Shown here piece after piece: positions 28,847 to 37,432 of a stretch of DNA of 64,000 bases (within the stretch, counting starts at the first letter, position 1; each line of letters begins with the position of its first letter). Position numbers and translations under genes: made by a program. The DNA is from a candidate division Zixibacteria bacterium HGW-Zixibacteria-1 (lineage in GTDB: Bacteria; Zixibacteria; MSB-5A5; GN15; PGXB01): positions 89,474 through 153,473 of the forward strand of contig PGXB01000002.1 in the NCBI GenBank assembly GCA_002838945.1. The letters are read 5' to 3'. The notes beneath the pieces were generated by a model. It was not told where the DNA came from and did not search any database. It was given only the letters and a program-made list of their open reading frames with translations.

Positions 28847-29185
28847 AGTTACAAGGCCGTTTCTAAAGTTATAAATTTCGCATCAAACCTAAACTAATTA
28901 TACGTCCTTTAACCGTTTATTCTATACCATTCCTCCTCTTGTTATAAGCTTTTAGAATATATAAAGTTCCCGCAAAAAAGTCAACTTTTCCAGCTAAAAT
29001 AACCGCAAAAATCCGGCCAATCCCGCTTTTAACATATAAAATCAACGAATCTATTGATTAGCAGGAAGTTACAACCTTTGATTATTTATTGCATCTTTGT
29101 TCATCATGCCATTGGCGAAACGTTTTTCACAATTTGCTTACAATTTTTCGCACTTTGACTTCGACAAATCAGCGAAAACGACCGA
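28847..29185. other. Intergenic region between tryptophanase and porU
   Basis: This stretch of 339 bases is AT-rich and non-coding on both strands. It holds the porU promoter and an untranslated leader of about 100 bases. I found no clear hairpin terminator for the upstream tryptophanase gene. Confidence 0.6.
28956..28984 (-). promoter_or_regulatory. Sigma70-like promoter for the porU-led operon
   Basis: On the minus strand TTGACT (28984-28979) and TATATT (28961-28956) are separated by exactly 17 bases, about 110 bp before the porU start. It is the only good promoter seen ahead of the co-directional genes from 28.8 to 10.4 kb. Confidence 0.7.
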
Positions 29186-30595
29186 TTACTCCTTTCCAAT
29201 GCCGACCTTCTTTTCGGTCAATTCTTCCAGCTCCACCGTGAAATGACGCAGAAACTTGGCTTCGCGCGCAACCTTGAATCCCTTGAGTGAGTTCTTCACC
29301 TTGCTGATCTGGGCGATTATATCGGCCACATAGTCCAGATGGCTGCCGGTATAAACACGCCGCGGCACCGCCAGGCGGACTAGCTCACGCGGGGCATTAT
29401 ATATTTTGCCGGTTTCCGGATCTTTGCCGCCGAACATCAGGGTCCCGATTTCGACCGCACGGATGCCGCCGGCACGATACAACTCCACCGTCAGCGACTG
29501 ACCCGGAAATTGCTCCGGCGGAATCTGCGGAAGAAATTTTCCGGCATCGATAAAAATGGCATGGCCGCCGGTCGGCTTGACAATCGGCGCCCCGGCCTGC
29601 TCGATGATTTTTCCGAAATATTCCATCTGTCCGATACGATAAGCCAAATAATCTTCATTCAAGACTTCACGCAATCCGGCCGCAACCGTTTCAATATCGC
29701 GTCCCGACATCCCGCCATAGGTGATAAAGCCCTCGATAACTATCAGCAGTTCGGTGATTTTTCGATACAAATCTTCATCGTTCACCGCCACAAAACCGCC
29801 CATATTGGCCAAACCGTCTTTCTTGGCCGACATCAGGGCGCCATCGGCATATGAGAACATTTCCTGCGCGATTTCTTTGACACTTTTGCTTTCATATCCG
29901 GGCTCATCGCGCTTGATAAAATAGGCATTTTCGGCAAACCGGGCGCAGTCGAAGAAAAACATTATGCCGTGCTTCCGGCAAATTGCTGAAGTCTCTTTTA
30001 TATTGGACATTGACACCGGCAGACCGCCGCTGGAATTATTGGTGACCGTCATGAATACCACCGGAATCTTGTCCACCCCTTTTTCATTGATAAAATTCTC
30101 GAGGCGATGGGTATCGATATTTCCCTTAAAGGGCAGTTCTTCGTCGGTCTCCGCTTCCGGGCAGGGCATATCAACGGCGATGCCGCCTTTGTGCATCACA
30201 TTGGCTCTGGTGGTGTCGAAATGAGTATTGTTGGGGACGTAATCCCCTTTTTTCAGCACCGATGAAAAGAAAACATTCTCGGCCACCCGTCCCTGGTGGG
30301 TCGGGATTATAAATTCCTTGCCGGTTATTTCCTTGATGGTCTCTTCGAACCGGTAATATGATCTGGCTCCGGCATATGATTCATCGCCGCGCATCAGTGC
30401 CGCCCATTGTTCGGTGGACATGGCGCCGGTGCCGGAATCGGTCAAAAGGTCGATATAAATTTCCTCGGCTTTTATCTTGAAAATATTGTATCGGGCTCTT
30501 CTCAGGACCTGTTCGCGGACCGCCTGCGGAAGCAGCGTAATCGGCTCGACTGATTTGATTCTGAATGGTTCGGCAGGATGTTTATATTTATTCAC
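29186..30595 (-). CDS. tnaA: Tryptophanase (L-tryptophan indole-lyase)
   Basis: The 469-residue PLP enzyme has the binding lysine in MSAKKDG (K259). Two positions favour tryptophanase over tyrosine phenol-lyase. The segment AVEIGTLMFGGKDPETGK lacks the MERG arginine that binds the tyrosine hydroxyl, and the C-terminal LRHFTVEL has the tryptophanase histidine where tyrosine phenol-lyases have phenylalanine. It converts tryptophan to indole, pyruvate and ammonia. The GTG start is preceded by GGAGG. It follows the asparaginase gene by 54 bp on the same strand. There is no room for a TnaC-type leader peptide and no tnaB permease is seen. Confidence 0.92.
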   Translation of the reverse strand: MNKYKHPAEPFRIKSVEPITLLPQAVREQVLRRARYNIFKIKAEEIYIDLLTDSGTGAMSTEQWAALMRGDESYAGARSYYRFEETIKEITGKEFIIPTHQGRVAENVFFSSVLKKGDYVPNNTHFDTTRANVMHKGGIAVDMPCPEAETDEELPFKGNIDTHRLENFINEKGVDKIPVVFMTVTNNSSGGLPVSMSNIKETSAICRKHGIMFFFDCARFAENAYFIKRDEPGYESKSVKEIAQEMFSYADGALMSAKKDGLANMGGFVAVNDEDLYRKITELLIVIEGFITYGGMSGRDIETVAAGLREVLNEDYLAYRIGQMEYFGKIIEQAGAPIVKPTGGHAIFIDAGKFLPQIPPEQFPGQSLTVELYRAGGIRAVEIGTLMFGGKDPETGKIYNAPRELVRLAVPRRVYTGSHLDYVADIIAQISKVKNSLKGFKVAREAKFLRHFTVELEELTEKKVGIGKE

Positions 30596-30649
30596 AGTTC
30601 CTCCGCAATATTAGTTCCCATTGACAAATTAATCCAATGTAACAATTAC

Positions 30650-31660
30650 TCAGGCCTTTTTCAAGTCGAATTCAGCCTTTATATGGCCGGTCAGCAGATT
30701 GGCATTGTTACGAAGTTCGGATTTATGAAACGGCAACAGGTGCTTATATTTATTGACATCATCGATAATTCCAAGCTGGCGGAGCGTCTCTATACACACC
30801 GGGTAAAGCGCCCGCGCATTGCCGTCCTCGACCTTGATAGCAATACCCATTTGCGGATTGGAAAAACCGATCCCCTGAATAGCTTCCGCTCCCCCTTTGG
30901 TGATAATATTGCCGGGGAACGAACGCATCAGGGCCAGGTCAAAGCGGCCCTCCCCGGAAAACATTTCCGGAAATTCGGTCATGGCTTCTCTGATCCGATT
31001 CAGCACCGATGATTCCTCGTCATCCCACCCCTGACCATTGGCCAGCTTCATGAAAGCCACAGCACTATGGATTAACGGCATGCCGAAATTGGGCGCCGAA
31101 CAACCATCGGTTCCCATAGCAATCTTATCTTTCGGATATTCATAAAGGCGCGATACGGCATCAAGAACCAACTGCTGTGCCTTTGATTCCGGGTTGAGAT
31201 ATTCGCCGATATCATCCCCCAGAAATCTGGCCAGCGCCAGGAAACCGGAGTGTTTCCCGGAACAATTATGCCGCAAAACATCTTTATGCTCATCGTGCTG
31301 AGGATATTCGCCCGATTGCGTCATGGAAATCGGCAGATGGGTGCCGCATTTGAGATTTTCCGGCTTGTTGCCGGCCGCTTCGAGATTGGCCCGGACAACA
31401 TCGCGGTGATGATCGGTGCCGGTATGCGAGCCGCACATTATAGCCAGTTGCTTATTGGAAAAGCCGTATTTATCGGCGGCGCCGGTTATGACCAGCGGCA
31501 TCAGTTGAAACGGCTTGGCCGATGACCGGATAAAGGTAAAAAATTCCGGATCACCGGCGTAATGGGTCAGCCTCCCTTTATTATCGACGACCGCGATCGA
31601 GCCGTAATGGACCGACTCTTCCCTCTTCCCGCGGTAAACTTTGGCCACTAATGTTGACAT
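30650..31660 (-). CDS. L-asparaginase II, Rhizobium/AnsA-like (class 3)
   Basis: The start is set at the ATG at 31660 (MSTLVAKVYRG). The frame is open for 99 more codons upstream, but that part reads as non-protein sequence and crosses the region after a terminator. In the 336-residue protein all key residues of the Rhizobium-type asparaginase appear with correct spacing: S46-x-x-K49, S78 in CGSH, C133-x-x-K136 in NCSGKH and C187 in GTDGCS. The enzyme hydrolyses asparagine to aspartate and ammonia in the cytoplasm and binds zinc through the cysteines and lysine. The tryptophanase gene follows, suggesting an amino-acid catabolic unit. Confidence 0.9.
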   Translation of the reverse strand: MSTLVAKVYRGKREESVHYGSIAVVDNKGRLTHYAGDPEFFTFIRSSAKPFQLMPLVITGAADKYGFSNKQLAIMCGSHTGTDHHRDVVRANLEAAGNKPENLKCGTHLPISMTQSGEYPQHDEHKDVLRHNCSGKHSGFLALARFLGDDIGEYLNPESKAQQLVLDAVSRLYEYPKDKIAMGTDGCSAPNFGMPLIHSAVAFMKLANGQGWDDEESSVLNRIREAMTEFPEMFSGEGRFDLALMRSFPGNIITKGGAEAIQGIGFSNPQMGIAIKVEDGNARALYPVCIETLRQLGIIDDVNKYKHLLPFHKSELRNNANLLTGHIKAEFDLKKA

Positions 31661-31881
31661 ATCATGCTCTTTCGTAATAGTTCCAACTTCAAAAAAATCC
31701 GGGACAAAATCGCCCCGATTAATCGACCGCTTCCGCATTGGAGCGGGCGGCCCTGCTTGGAATATATATAAATCAGCCGGGTAAAGCCAGAGAAGTAAGT
31801 CTATTGCTATGAAATTATTTATTATCCCGAATCCCGTATAATCCTGTTTTGCGTAATCGTATGGCCGATTTCCACATATGA

Positions 31882-31910
31882 AAAGGCGGGAGCCGCATGC
31901 TCCCGCCTTT
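31882..31910 (-). terminator. Rho-independent terminator after the lipoprotein gene
   Basis: A perfect 12-bp stem (AAAGGCGGGAGC with its complement) encloses a 5-base loop and is followed by TTTT on the minus strand. It lies 48 bases after the stop of the lipoprotein gene. Confidence 0.85.
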
Positions 31911-31957
31911 GGGTTTGGTGTAAATAGACAAAATTGACCTGTCCGCAAAACGGTCAA

Positions 31958-32737
31958 CTAATACAGCACTCCATAATCCTCCACTGGTATTTCGAAAATT
32001 TCATAATTGACGCCGTCAACACATTCACGTTTGGCCGCCAGGGTCGGATCCCACTCGCCGCGCGGGCGGAGAAGAATCTTCGACCAATCATATGGCGGTA
32101 TCATGACATGATAACAGAGGCGCAGTTCCCAATCTATATCAAGAAATGTGTAATGCATCACAACCAGAATACCGGGATATGTCCCATAAACACTCCACTG
32201 ACGGTCGGAAAAAGTTCCCAGTTCCGGATAGTTGCCTTCGAGCCAGACAACGAATTCATCCAGTTTTTCCCGGGCATATCCCATGCTCCCGGTTCCATCC
32301 CAGTTAACAACCTCGACCTCGAGCGTGATGGTTTCGGAATGCTCCATGTTACTTGCCGTCACTTCGATATAGTGATAACCGATGGGAATGGAATTGCTTG
32401 GGCCGACAGAAACCTCGGTGATCGGTGTCCCGGCATTGACAACTGTTCGATACAGTTCGGCATTCAGCCTTGTGTTCGCATTAAGCGTCAAGGAGACATC
32501 ACCGACCATATCCTCACCCGGAACTACTTTCAAAATAAAAATACCGCCGCCTTTTGGATAACTGTCAATATGCGAGAATTTGGCCTCGAGCGTGAAACTG
32601 CCATGGCCGGGATTCCCCCCCAGCAGCTCCCCGGAAACCTTTTCCTCATCCACCATCTGTGGCTGTGCCGGATTATCTCCGGAACAGCCCGCCATCAGGA
32701 AGATTGCAATGACCATTAAAAGAAGAGAGGTACGCAT
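31958..32737 (-). CDS. Lipoprotein of unknown function
   Basis: The 259-residue protein has a clear lipoprotein signal (LMAGC, cysteine at about 18). The middle part (about 45-150) is beta-rich and Ig-like, and includes a YHYIEVTASN segment. The C-terminal part contains two cysteines (LCYHVM and RECVDG). No catalytic motif is recognised. It is a single-gene unit with its own promoter (32846-32874) and terminator (31882-31910). Confidence 0.7.
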   Translation of the reverse strand: MRTSLLLMVIAIFLMAGCSGDNPAQPQMVDEEKVSGELLGGNPGHGSFTLEAKFSHIDSYPKGGGIFILKVVPGEDMVGDVSLTLNANTRLNAELYRTVVNAGTPITEVSVGPSNSIPIGYHYIEVTASNMEHSETITLEVEVVNWDGTGSMGYAREKLDEFVVWLEGNYPELGTFSDRQWSVYGTYPGILVVMHYTFLDIDWELRLCYHVMIPPYDWSKILLRPRGEWDPTLAAKRECVDGVNYEIFEIPVEDYGVLY

Positions 32738-32779
32738 TCTTCAGACTCCCTTTAGTATATGGTTATGTGTTGCAGCAGC

Positions 32780-32798
32780 GGATGTCGGATTGACATCC
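32780..32798 (-). other. Hairpin in the 5' leader of the lipoprotein mRNA
   Basis: GGATGTC and GACATCC pair as a 7-bp stem with a 5-base loop inside the untranslated leader, about 45 bases before the start codon. There is no U-run, so it is not a terminator. A role in mRNA stability is possible but unproven. Confidence 0.4.
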
Positions 32799-32845
32799 AT
32801 CAGCCGATACCAGTAAGACCTCTCTATATGGCGGATTGCGACTCT

Positions 32846-32874
32846 AATATAATATTTAAAGACTGGAATGTTAA
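32846..32874 (-). promoter_or_regulatory. Sigma70-like promoter for the lipoprotein gene
   Basis: TTAACA (32874-32869) and TATATT (32851-32846) lie 17 bases apart on the minus strand, giving a leader of about 100 bases. The rest of the 303-base gap to the methyltransferase gene shows nothing further. Confidence 0.7.
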
Positions 32875-33040
32875 CAAAAAAGTAAAGTATTTATAATTTT
32901 TCACAGTCAGGATTGAAACAAATGAACGACCGCAGTTCAATCGAATATACTTTGAGTAAAAGCAGAACTGTAAAATGCCTTAACCGCTAATAATGGATTC
33001 TACCGTCGACGCTTGGTTCTATATTTTTCTATGCCTTTTT

Positions 33041-33808
33041 TTATTTTCTCTTGATTAATATTATCGGTCGTGAGATCCTATCCACAAAATCAAGCGACTG
33101 TTCCAGGTTCCAGTTGTTCCACCAGCCGACAAATTCAAAATCCGGGGAACTCTCCATCATGCGCAAAAATTCCTGCGGATATATGGCCCGATGCACATTG
33201 GTCCCTTTAATCTCGAACTTGCGCCCGTTTTCCTCGACATCCAGAATTATGGTCTCCCGGAAAGTCTGTCGGGCCAGTTTGATCGGGACCCATTCCACCG
33301 TTGTTTTCACCCTGATACCGTCACGTTCCATATCCCAACTGCTGGCGCCTTTCGTTTGCCAGGGAGGCTCGAATTGCACGCACCAGTCAAGGAGATACAA
33401 CCCTCCTTTCTTCAGCGTCCGGGCGACCGATTTAAAGTGCGAATATACTTCAACCGTGCTGGTTGCAAAAAATGAACCCAGCATGATAAAGGCAAAGTCA
33501 TATTTTATAGAAATCTCAAAATCCACCATATTCGCATGAATAAATTTCGCCTCAATCCCATTTCGCGTGGCTCGTTCGGTGCTGTAGTCAAGCATTGCCC
33601 GGCTTAAATCGAGCCCGGTATACCGGTAGCCGCGCCGAACCAGTTCTTCCATATGGGGACTGTTCCCGCAGCATATCTCCAAAACCGAATTGACCGGGAT
33701 ATCCGAATATTTCTCGATACACTTTTCGAACAGATCGGTCTCGGAAATAATATCTCTCCAGGCAAAAGCTATTTCATAATATTTAGGATTTTCATACAAC
33801 TCAGTCAT
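33041..33808 (-). CDS. Class I SAM-dependent methyltransferase
   Basis: The protein of about 255 residues has motif I in VLEICCGNSPHMEEL, an acidic end of strand 2 in GLDLS and FAFIMLGSFF as motif IV. The substrate is unknown. I place the start at 33808 because GGAG lies six bases upstream; an ATG four codons earlier overlaps that SD. It follows another methyltransferase gene by about 15 bp, so the two probably form one unit and might act on related substrates. Confidence 0.85.
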   Translation of the reverse strand: MTELYENPKYYEIAFAWRDIISETDLFEKCIEKYSDIPVNSVLEICCGNSPHMEELVRRGYRYTGLDLSRAMLDYSTERATRNGIEAKFIHANMVDFEISIKYDFAFIMLGSFFATSTVEVYSHFKSVARTLKKGGLYLLDWCVQFEPPWQTKGASSWDMERDGIRVKTTVEWVPIKLARQTFRETIILDVEENGRKFEIKGTNVHRAIYPQEFLRMMESSPDFEFVGWWNNWNLEQSLDFVDRISRPIILIKRK

Positions 33809-33823
33809 TTCAGTCTCCATATT

Positions 33824-34573
33824 TCATTTCCGGGCAACAACTACCATTCGCTTGGCGTTCTGGTCATAGGGAATGCCCTCCAGCGAGCCGTAAACATCAA
33901 CCTTCCCGAAACCGCACCCAATCAGCAAATCGCGCATCTCGCTCGCTGAAAAAAGGCGGACTGTCATTTTTACTTCTTTTATCTGCCCGGCTTTTATGAT
34001 TATCCAGCGCATGAACATGCTGCTCCAGTTATCCTCGACTTTTCGCTCCTGTAACAAGATCATATCATCATACTCATCCCAATCCCTCTCACGAAACATT
34101 CCCGCAATAATTTCTTTACTCGACATTTCGATCAGAAATTGTCCACCGCCCTTAAGTGAATCATATATATTTCTGACGACAACCTTATCATCCTCCGGAT
34201 CCTCAAAATATCCAAAAGATGTATTTATGTTGATAACAACATCGAATTTATCCGGTCGGCGGAATCTTCGCATATCCTCCCGAATAAATTCAATATTCAG
34301 ATTTTCTTTCACGGCCTTGTCTTTCGCCTTTTGCAGAAATATTTCGTTCCTGTCCACGGCGACCACGTTAAATCCACGCCGGGCCAGTTCCATCGTATGC
34401 CGCCCGACCCCGCAGCAAAGATCAAGAATTTGCATATCCTGATTCAGATTGAACAATTTGACAATGTTGTCGATATGTTCGGCCGCCCTGCTGATGCTTA
34501 TGCTCGAAAATATTGCCGGCTCGATATCGGCCCAGACATCATCACGATCATACCAGAGTCTACTTTCATTCAT
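33824..34573 (-). CDS. Class I SAM-dependent methyltransferase
   Basis: The 249-residue protein has the SAM-binding glycine motif ILDLCCGVGRHTMELARRG and VVAVDRN at the end of strand 2. Motif IV is in FDVVININTSFGYF. The layout is that of small-molecule methyltransferases. The SD AGGGAG precedes the ATG by eight bases. It is the first gene of a two-gene unit with the methyltransferase that follows. The two are only distantly similar. The substrate is not predictable. Confidence 0.87.
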   Translation of the reverse strand: MNESRLWYDRDDVWADIEPAIFSSISISRAAEHIDNIVKLFNLNQDMQILDLCCGVGRHTMELARRGFNVVAVDRNEIFLQKAKDKAVKENLNIEFIREDMRRFRRPDKFDVVININTSFGYFEDPEDDKVVVRNIYDSLKGGGQFLIEMSSKEIIAGMFRERDWDEYDDMILLQERKVEDNWSSMFMRWIIIKAGQIKEVKMTVRLFSASEMRDLLIGCGFGKVDVYGSLEGIPYDQNAKRMVVVARK

Positions 34574-34667
34574 TTTAAAATCTCCCTAAATTATCCGAAT
34601 CAAATAAATAAGCGAACCGCTCTCTTTAATCTATCGAAACAGGACTTATTAAATCAAGCAAAATAAA

Positions 34668-34690
34668 AAGCCGGGCAATCAACCCGGCTT
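34668..34690 (-). terminator. Rho-independent terminator after the serpin gene
   Basis: The 8-bp stem AAGCCGGG/CCCGGCTT with a 7-base loop is followed on the minus strand by TTTTTATTTT. It lies 22 bases after the serpin stop codon. Confidence 0.87.
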
Positions 34691-34711
34691 GGAATAACGA
34701 AAAATTTGCGC

Positions 34712-35950
34712 TTATTCGTCCCAGACCGGGTTAGCGATTTTGCCTATGAACAAAATGGCGCCCGTCTGATGTTCCTGAATTACAAAGAAGAAAGGCCGGT
34801 TGAGAACAAATCCGGGGCCGATACTATCGATCATTATGACAATCGTTACCGCCGCCGCCTCGGTTCCCTGCTCATCCACCTGAACAAATGTCTTCTGCTT
34901 CACCACATCGATCCAGCCGACACCGTCCGCAAACATTTTGCTGAAATCGGCCGAGGGCGTGAAGGCGATCGACATCCCCATGGCCTTCAAAATATCGGTC
35001 AGTTCCACCTGATATTCAAACTTGAATCTGGGAACACCAATTGACATTTCCGACCGCTGAAAACTGCCCATCCATGTTGCCCAGTTTTCCCCTGACATCT
35101 GCTGCAATACATCATCGACTGTCTTATTATAATTGGGCAGAAATAACGTCATGCTGAAGGAACCATCGCCATAGGGAAGATCAATCGCCTGAAAAATATC
35201 ATTACTGAAAAAGGAAATTGTGTCTTCAAGCGTCATCATTCGGCATGCGATGGTCGAGCCGTCTTCAAGATGAAACTCGGCATCGTACGTATCGGCCGTA
35301 TCGAACAGATGGGTCCAGGTCCCTTTGAAGTATATGGCATTCAGAAGCATCATGGCCACCGCATCCGAAATCGGCGGATCGATTATCTTGGTGATCTTGC
35401 CATTGGTGTTTTCATCCACCCAGTTATTAATCCTGGTGGGCGTAGCCGGATCCTGGAAATTGACTTCTTCGACCAGCGCGTCGAAATAGGTCCGGCAAAT
35501 GTTTATATAATCCTGCCTGACCGCTTTCCCGGTTCTGTACCATATAGAGTTGGCGATTTTGAATAAAACCTCCGGATCGGCCGCCGGAAGTACCGACATC
35601 AGGCTCTGATACGCCTGATTGGCTTGTTCGTCTGTTAGATTCGACATTTCAAGCGTTTGTGCCATTGCGTCCTTGGTCTCTCCAGCCGCACCGTCCCAGA
35701 CCATGCCCAGTGCAAATGATGCCGACAATGGCGATATAAAAATATTTTCGCCGGGCCCGGTCTCGTCGGCAATACTCTTGAAAAGCTTGAACCCGAACAG
35801 ATTCGATGATTGAAGAATTTCTTTTTCAACCTGGGTGATATCGATCGGTGTCGGCTCGGGATTCGGCTTTGGATCAGGCTCGGTTGATCCGGAACATTGC
35901 AGAAACAGCAATGCCCCGAGAATAATCAATAAACTCATTTTTTTCGGCAT
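34712..35950 (-). CDS. Serpin (serine protease inhibitor), probable lipoprotein
   Basis: The 412-residue protein is a complete serpin: SPLSASFALGMVWDGAAGET near the start of the fold, the breach/shutter segments, and a C-terminal RPFFFVIQEHQTGAILFIGK. The reactive-loop hinge at about 360-369 (EQGTEAAAVT) has the small residues needed for loop insertion, so it should be inhibitory. The loop continues IVIMIDSIGP, putting the scissile bond near a serine or isoleucine at about 375-377. The N-terminus is a hydrophobic signal ending LFLQC with a proline-rich linker. This suggests lipidation, although Q before the cysteine is atypical. The gene is monocistronic, with GAGGAGGG as SD. Confidence 0.92.
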   Translation of the reverse strand: MPKKMSLLIILGALLFLQCSGSTEPDPKPNPEPTPIDITQVEKEILQSSNLFGFKLFKSIADETGPGENIFISPLSASFALGMVWDGAAGETKDAMAQTLEMSNLTDEQANQAYQSLMSVLPAADPEVLFKIANSIWYRTGKAVRQDYINICRTYFDALVEEVNFQDPATPTRINNWVDENTNGKITKIIDPPISDAVAMMLLNAIYFKGTWTHLFDTADTYDAEFHLEDGSTIACRMMTLEDTISFFSNDIFQAIDLPYGDGSFSMTLFLPNYNKTVDDVLQQMSGENWATWMGSFQRSEMSIGVPRFKFEYQVELTDILKAMGMSIAFTPSADFSKMFADGVGWIDVVKQKTFVQVDEQGTEAAAVTIVIMIDSIGPGFVLNRPFFFVIQEHQTGAILFIGKIANPVWDE

Positions 35951-36117
35951 CTTTTCCCTCCTCGGACATTAGCCTTTATTTTTATAATGATATATTAAAC
36001 ATACAGCCCGATCACAGGGTTGCAACCATTTTTTCGCGAACCTATATCAAGGCGACGCCCGAATACATAAAATGTTCAATCCAAAATAAATACGCCAAAA
36101 TTCTCCGATTTAAACAC

Positions 36118-36627
36118 TCACCAGCGATTAAACTTTATACGGTCCTCTTTATAACGATCTTCCGGGGCAATATTTTCATTCGGATAACCTATTGGCACCA
36201 GCGCAAAGGGAATAATCCCATCCGGCAGGCCAAACATCTTTCCGATATCGGCCACCTTTTGCTCCCTGGGATAGACCCCTGTCCAAACCGCCCCCAGCCC
36301 AAGCTCATGTGCCGCCAGCAGAAGATTCATCGTCGCCGCCGCACAATCCTGGATCCAATAGCCGGGGCAGGTTTCCAGACTCGGGTCGGCACAGACTAAT
36401 ATCGCCACCGCGGCCTCGCGGCACATCGGGGCATCCTTATGAATCTCCGGTATCCGATCCAGAATTTCCCGCTTATCGATAACGATAAACCTCCACGGCT
36501 GCTGATTGCAGGCCGATGGCGCGCTCATCGCCGCCCGGAGTAATTTGTCAACCGTTTCCTTATCAACCGGTTGACCGGTATATTTACGGATACTCCGGCG
36601 CGTCCTGATGGCTTCAAAAGTATTCAT
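36118..36627 (-). CDS. Nitroreductase-family FMN oxidoreductase
   Basis: The start is set at ATG 36627 (MNTFEAIRTRRSIRKY); the frame extends 12 codons further, into the upstream gene. The protein of about 169 residues has the N-terminal RRSIRKY signature, PSACNQQPWRFIVI, an AATMNLLLAAHELGLGAVWTG segment and a final VPIGYP. All are typical of NfsB/NOX-type FMN-binding nitroreductases that use NAD(P)H. The physiological substrate is unknown. It follows the GNAT gene by 7 bp, so they share a transcript. Confidence 0.9.
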   Translation of the reverse strand: MNTFEAIRTRRSIRKYTGQPVDKETVDKLLRAAMSAPSACNQQPWRFIVIDKREILDRIPEIHKDAPMCREAAVAILVCADPSLETCPGYWIQDCAAATMNLLLAAHELGLGAVWTGVYPREQKVADIGKMFGLPDGIIPFALVPIGYPNENIAPEDRYKEDRIKFNRW

Positions 36628-36634
36628 ATTTCGA

Positions 36635-37063
36635 CTACTCCTTCTTTCCCGATTGTGATTCAAAAATACGCATAATCATCGCTTCGACGCCAAATTTCGT
36701 CGCGCTGCTTAATCCGAATTTCTCATAAAAAGAAACTTTATCTTTGTCGCAAATCAGATCAATCATATATAAGCCCTTAAGCTTTTGCATCATCCGTCGC
36801 ATCAGCTCGGTTCCGATCCCTTTCCCCTTATACTCCGGCAGCACTTCCAGCAACGGCATATAAGCGCTGATAATATCATCGCTGATGGCAGTAATAAATC
36901 CTATTACCTTTTCGGTGACCGTGTCGATTGCCAGGACTATATGGCTGCTCTTAATAAGAATCTCGAGATGAACTTCGGGCGACGGCGGATTCGGCCAGCC
37001 GACAAAAAAACCTTTCAGCATATCGGCAGTTATACCGTTAATACTGTCCTTATATTGAATCAT
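36635..37063 (-). CDS. GNAT-family N-acetyltransferase
   Basis: The 142-residue protein has the acetyl-CoA binding segment LEVLPEYKGKGIGTELMRRM, with the Q/RxxGxG/A pattern here as KGKGIG. The terminal YEKFGL motif is also typical of GNAT enzymes. The acceptor is unknown. It is the first gene of a pair with the nitroreductase, with its own promoter that diverges from that of the small plus-strand gene. Confidence 0.88.
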   Translation of the reverse strand: MIQYKDSINGITADMLKGFFVGWPNPPSPEVHLEILIKSSHIVLAIDTVTEKVIGFITAISDDIISAYMPLLEVLPEYKGKGIGTELMRRMMQKLKGLYMIDLICDKDKVSFYEKFGLSSATKFGVEAMIMRIFESQSGKKE

Positions 37064-37094
37064 AATTTCCTCTCATGAAATACAGACGACATAT

Positions 37095-37122
37095 AATATA
37101 TTACAAATTATTACAAAATCAA
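37095..37122 (-). promoter_or_regulatory. Promoter for the GNAT-nitroreductase pair
   Basis: TTGATT (37122-37117) and TATATT (37100-37095) are 16 bases apart, about 30 bp before the GNAT start. The -35 box lies only five bases from that of the divergent promoter, so the two may compete. Confidence 0.5.
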
Positions 37123-37127
37123 AAACA

Positions 37128-37156
37128 TTGACAAAACAGGACTGAAATCGCATTAT
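37128..37156 (+). promoter_or_regulatory. Promoter for the small gene at 37217
   Basis: A consensus TTGACA (37128-37133) and CATTAT (37151-37156) have the ideal 17-base spacer. Confidence 0.65.
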
Positions 37157-37216
37157 TTAAATGGGCTCCGCAGTATAATCGTCAACAGCCAATCTTTAAT
37201 AATTATGGAGGCAAAG

Positions 37217-37423
37217 ATGTCATATCCCAAAACGGAATTTATTGATATCTCCGGCACGACGCTCTGGCAGGAAAAGGAATTACTTTCTATTCCGCTTTAT
37301 ACCGGGATGAAGGTTGATATTCGTGATAAGGGAACTTATGAAGTTATGGTGTGGCATTACCATGCCGGTTATGATGATGTCTCATCTCTCCGGATTGAAT
37401 TAAGACTGATTCAGGCGCCATAA
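37217..37423 (+). CDS. Small protein of unknown function (68 aa)
   Basis: The protein runs from MSYPKTEFIDISGTTLWQEK to LRIELRLIQAP and looks like a small soluble beta-rich protein (MKVDIRDKGTYEVMVWHYH). I chose ATG 37217 because GGAGG sits five bases upstream; an in-frame ATG four codons earlier overlaps the SD. A near-consensus promoter precedes it, which supports a real gene despite its size. It is one of the few plus-strand genes and converges on the dehydrogenase gene, whose end is 9 bp away. I recognise no family. Confidence 0.65.
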   Translation: MSYPKTEFIDISGTTLWQEKELLSIPLYTGMKVDIRDKGTYEVMVWHYHAGYDDVSSLRIELRLIQAP

Positions 37424-37432
37424 GCGATAGTT

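Noticed and set aside
28915-28945. Two-codon leader ORF (ATG GTA TAG) after AGGAGG in the porU leader
   Set aside because: The SD-ATG distance is only one base, too short for initiation; probably chance.
29186-30595. Tyrosine phenol-lyase
   Set aside because: AVEIG instead of MERG and LRHFT instead of LRFFT point to tryptophanase.
31661-31957. N-terminal extension of the asparaginase by 99 codons
   Set aside because: It crosses the terminator of the previous gene, has no resemblance to the family, and the normal start MSTLVAKVYRG with all catalytic spacing lies at 31660.
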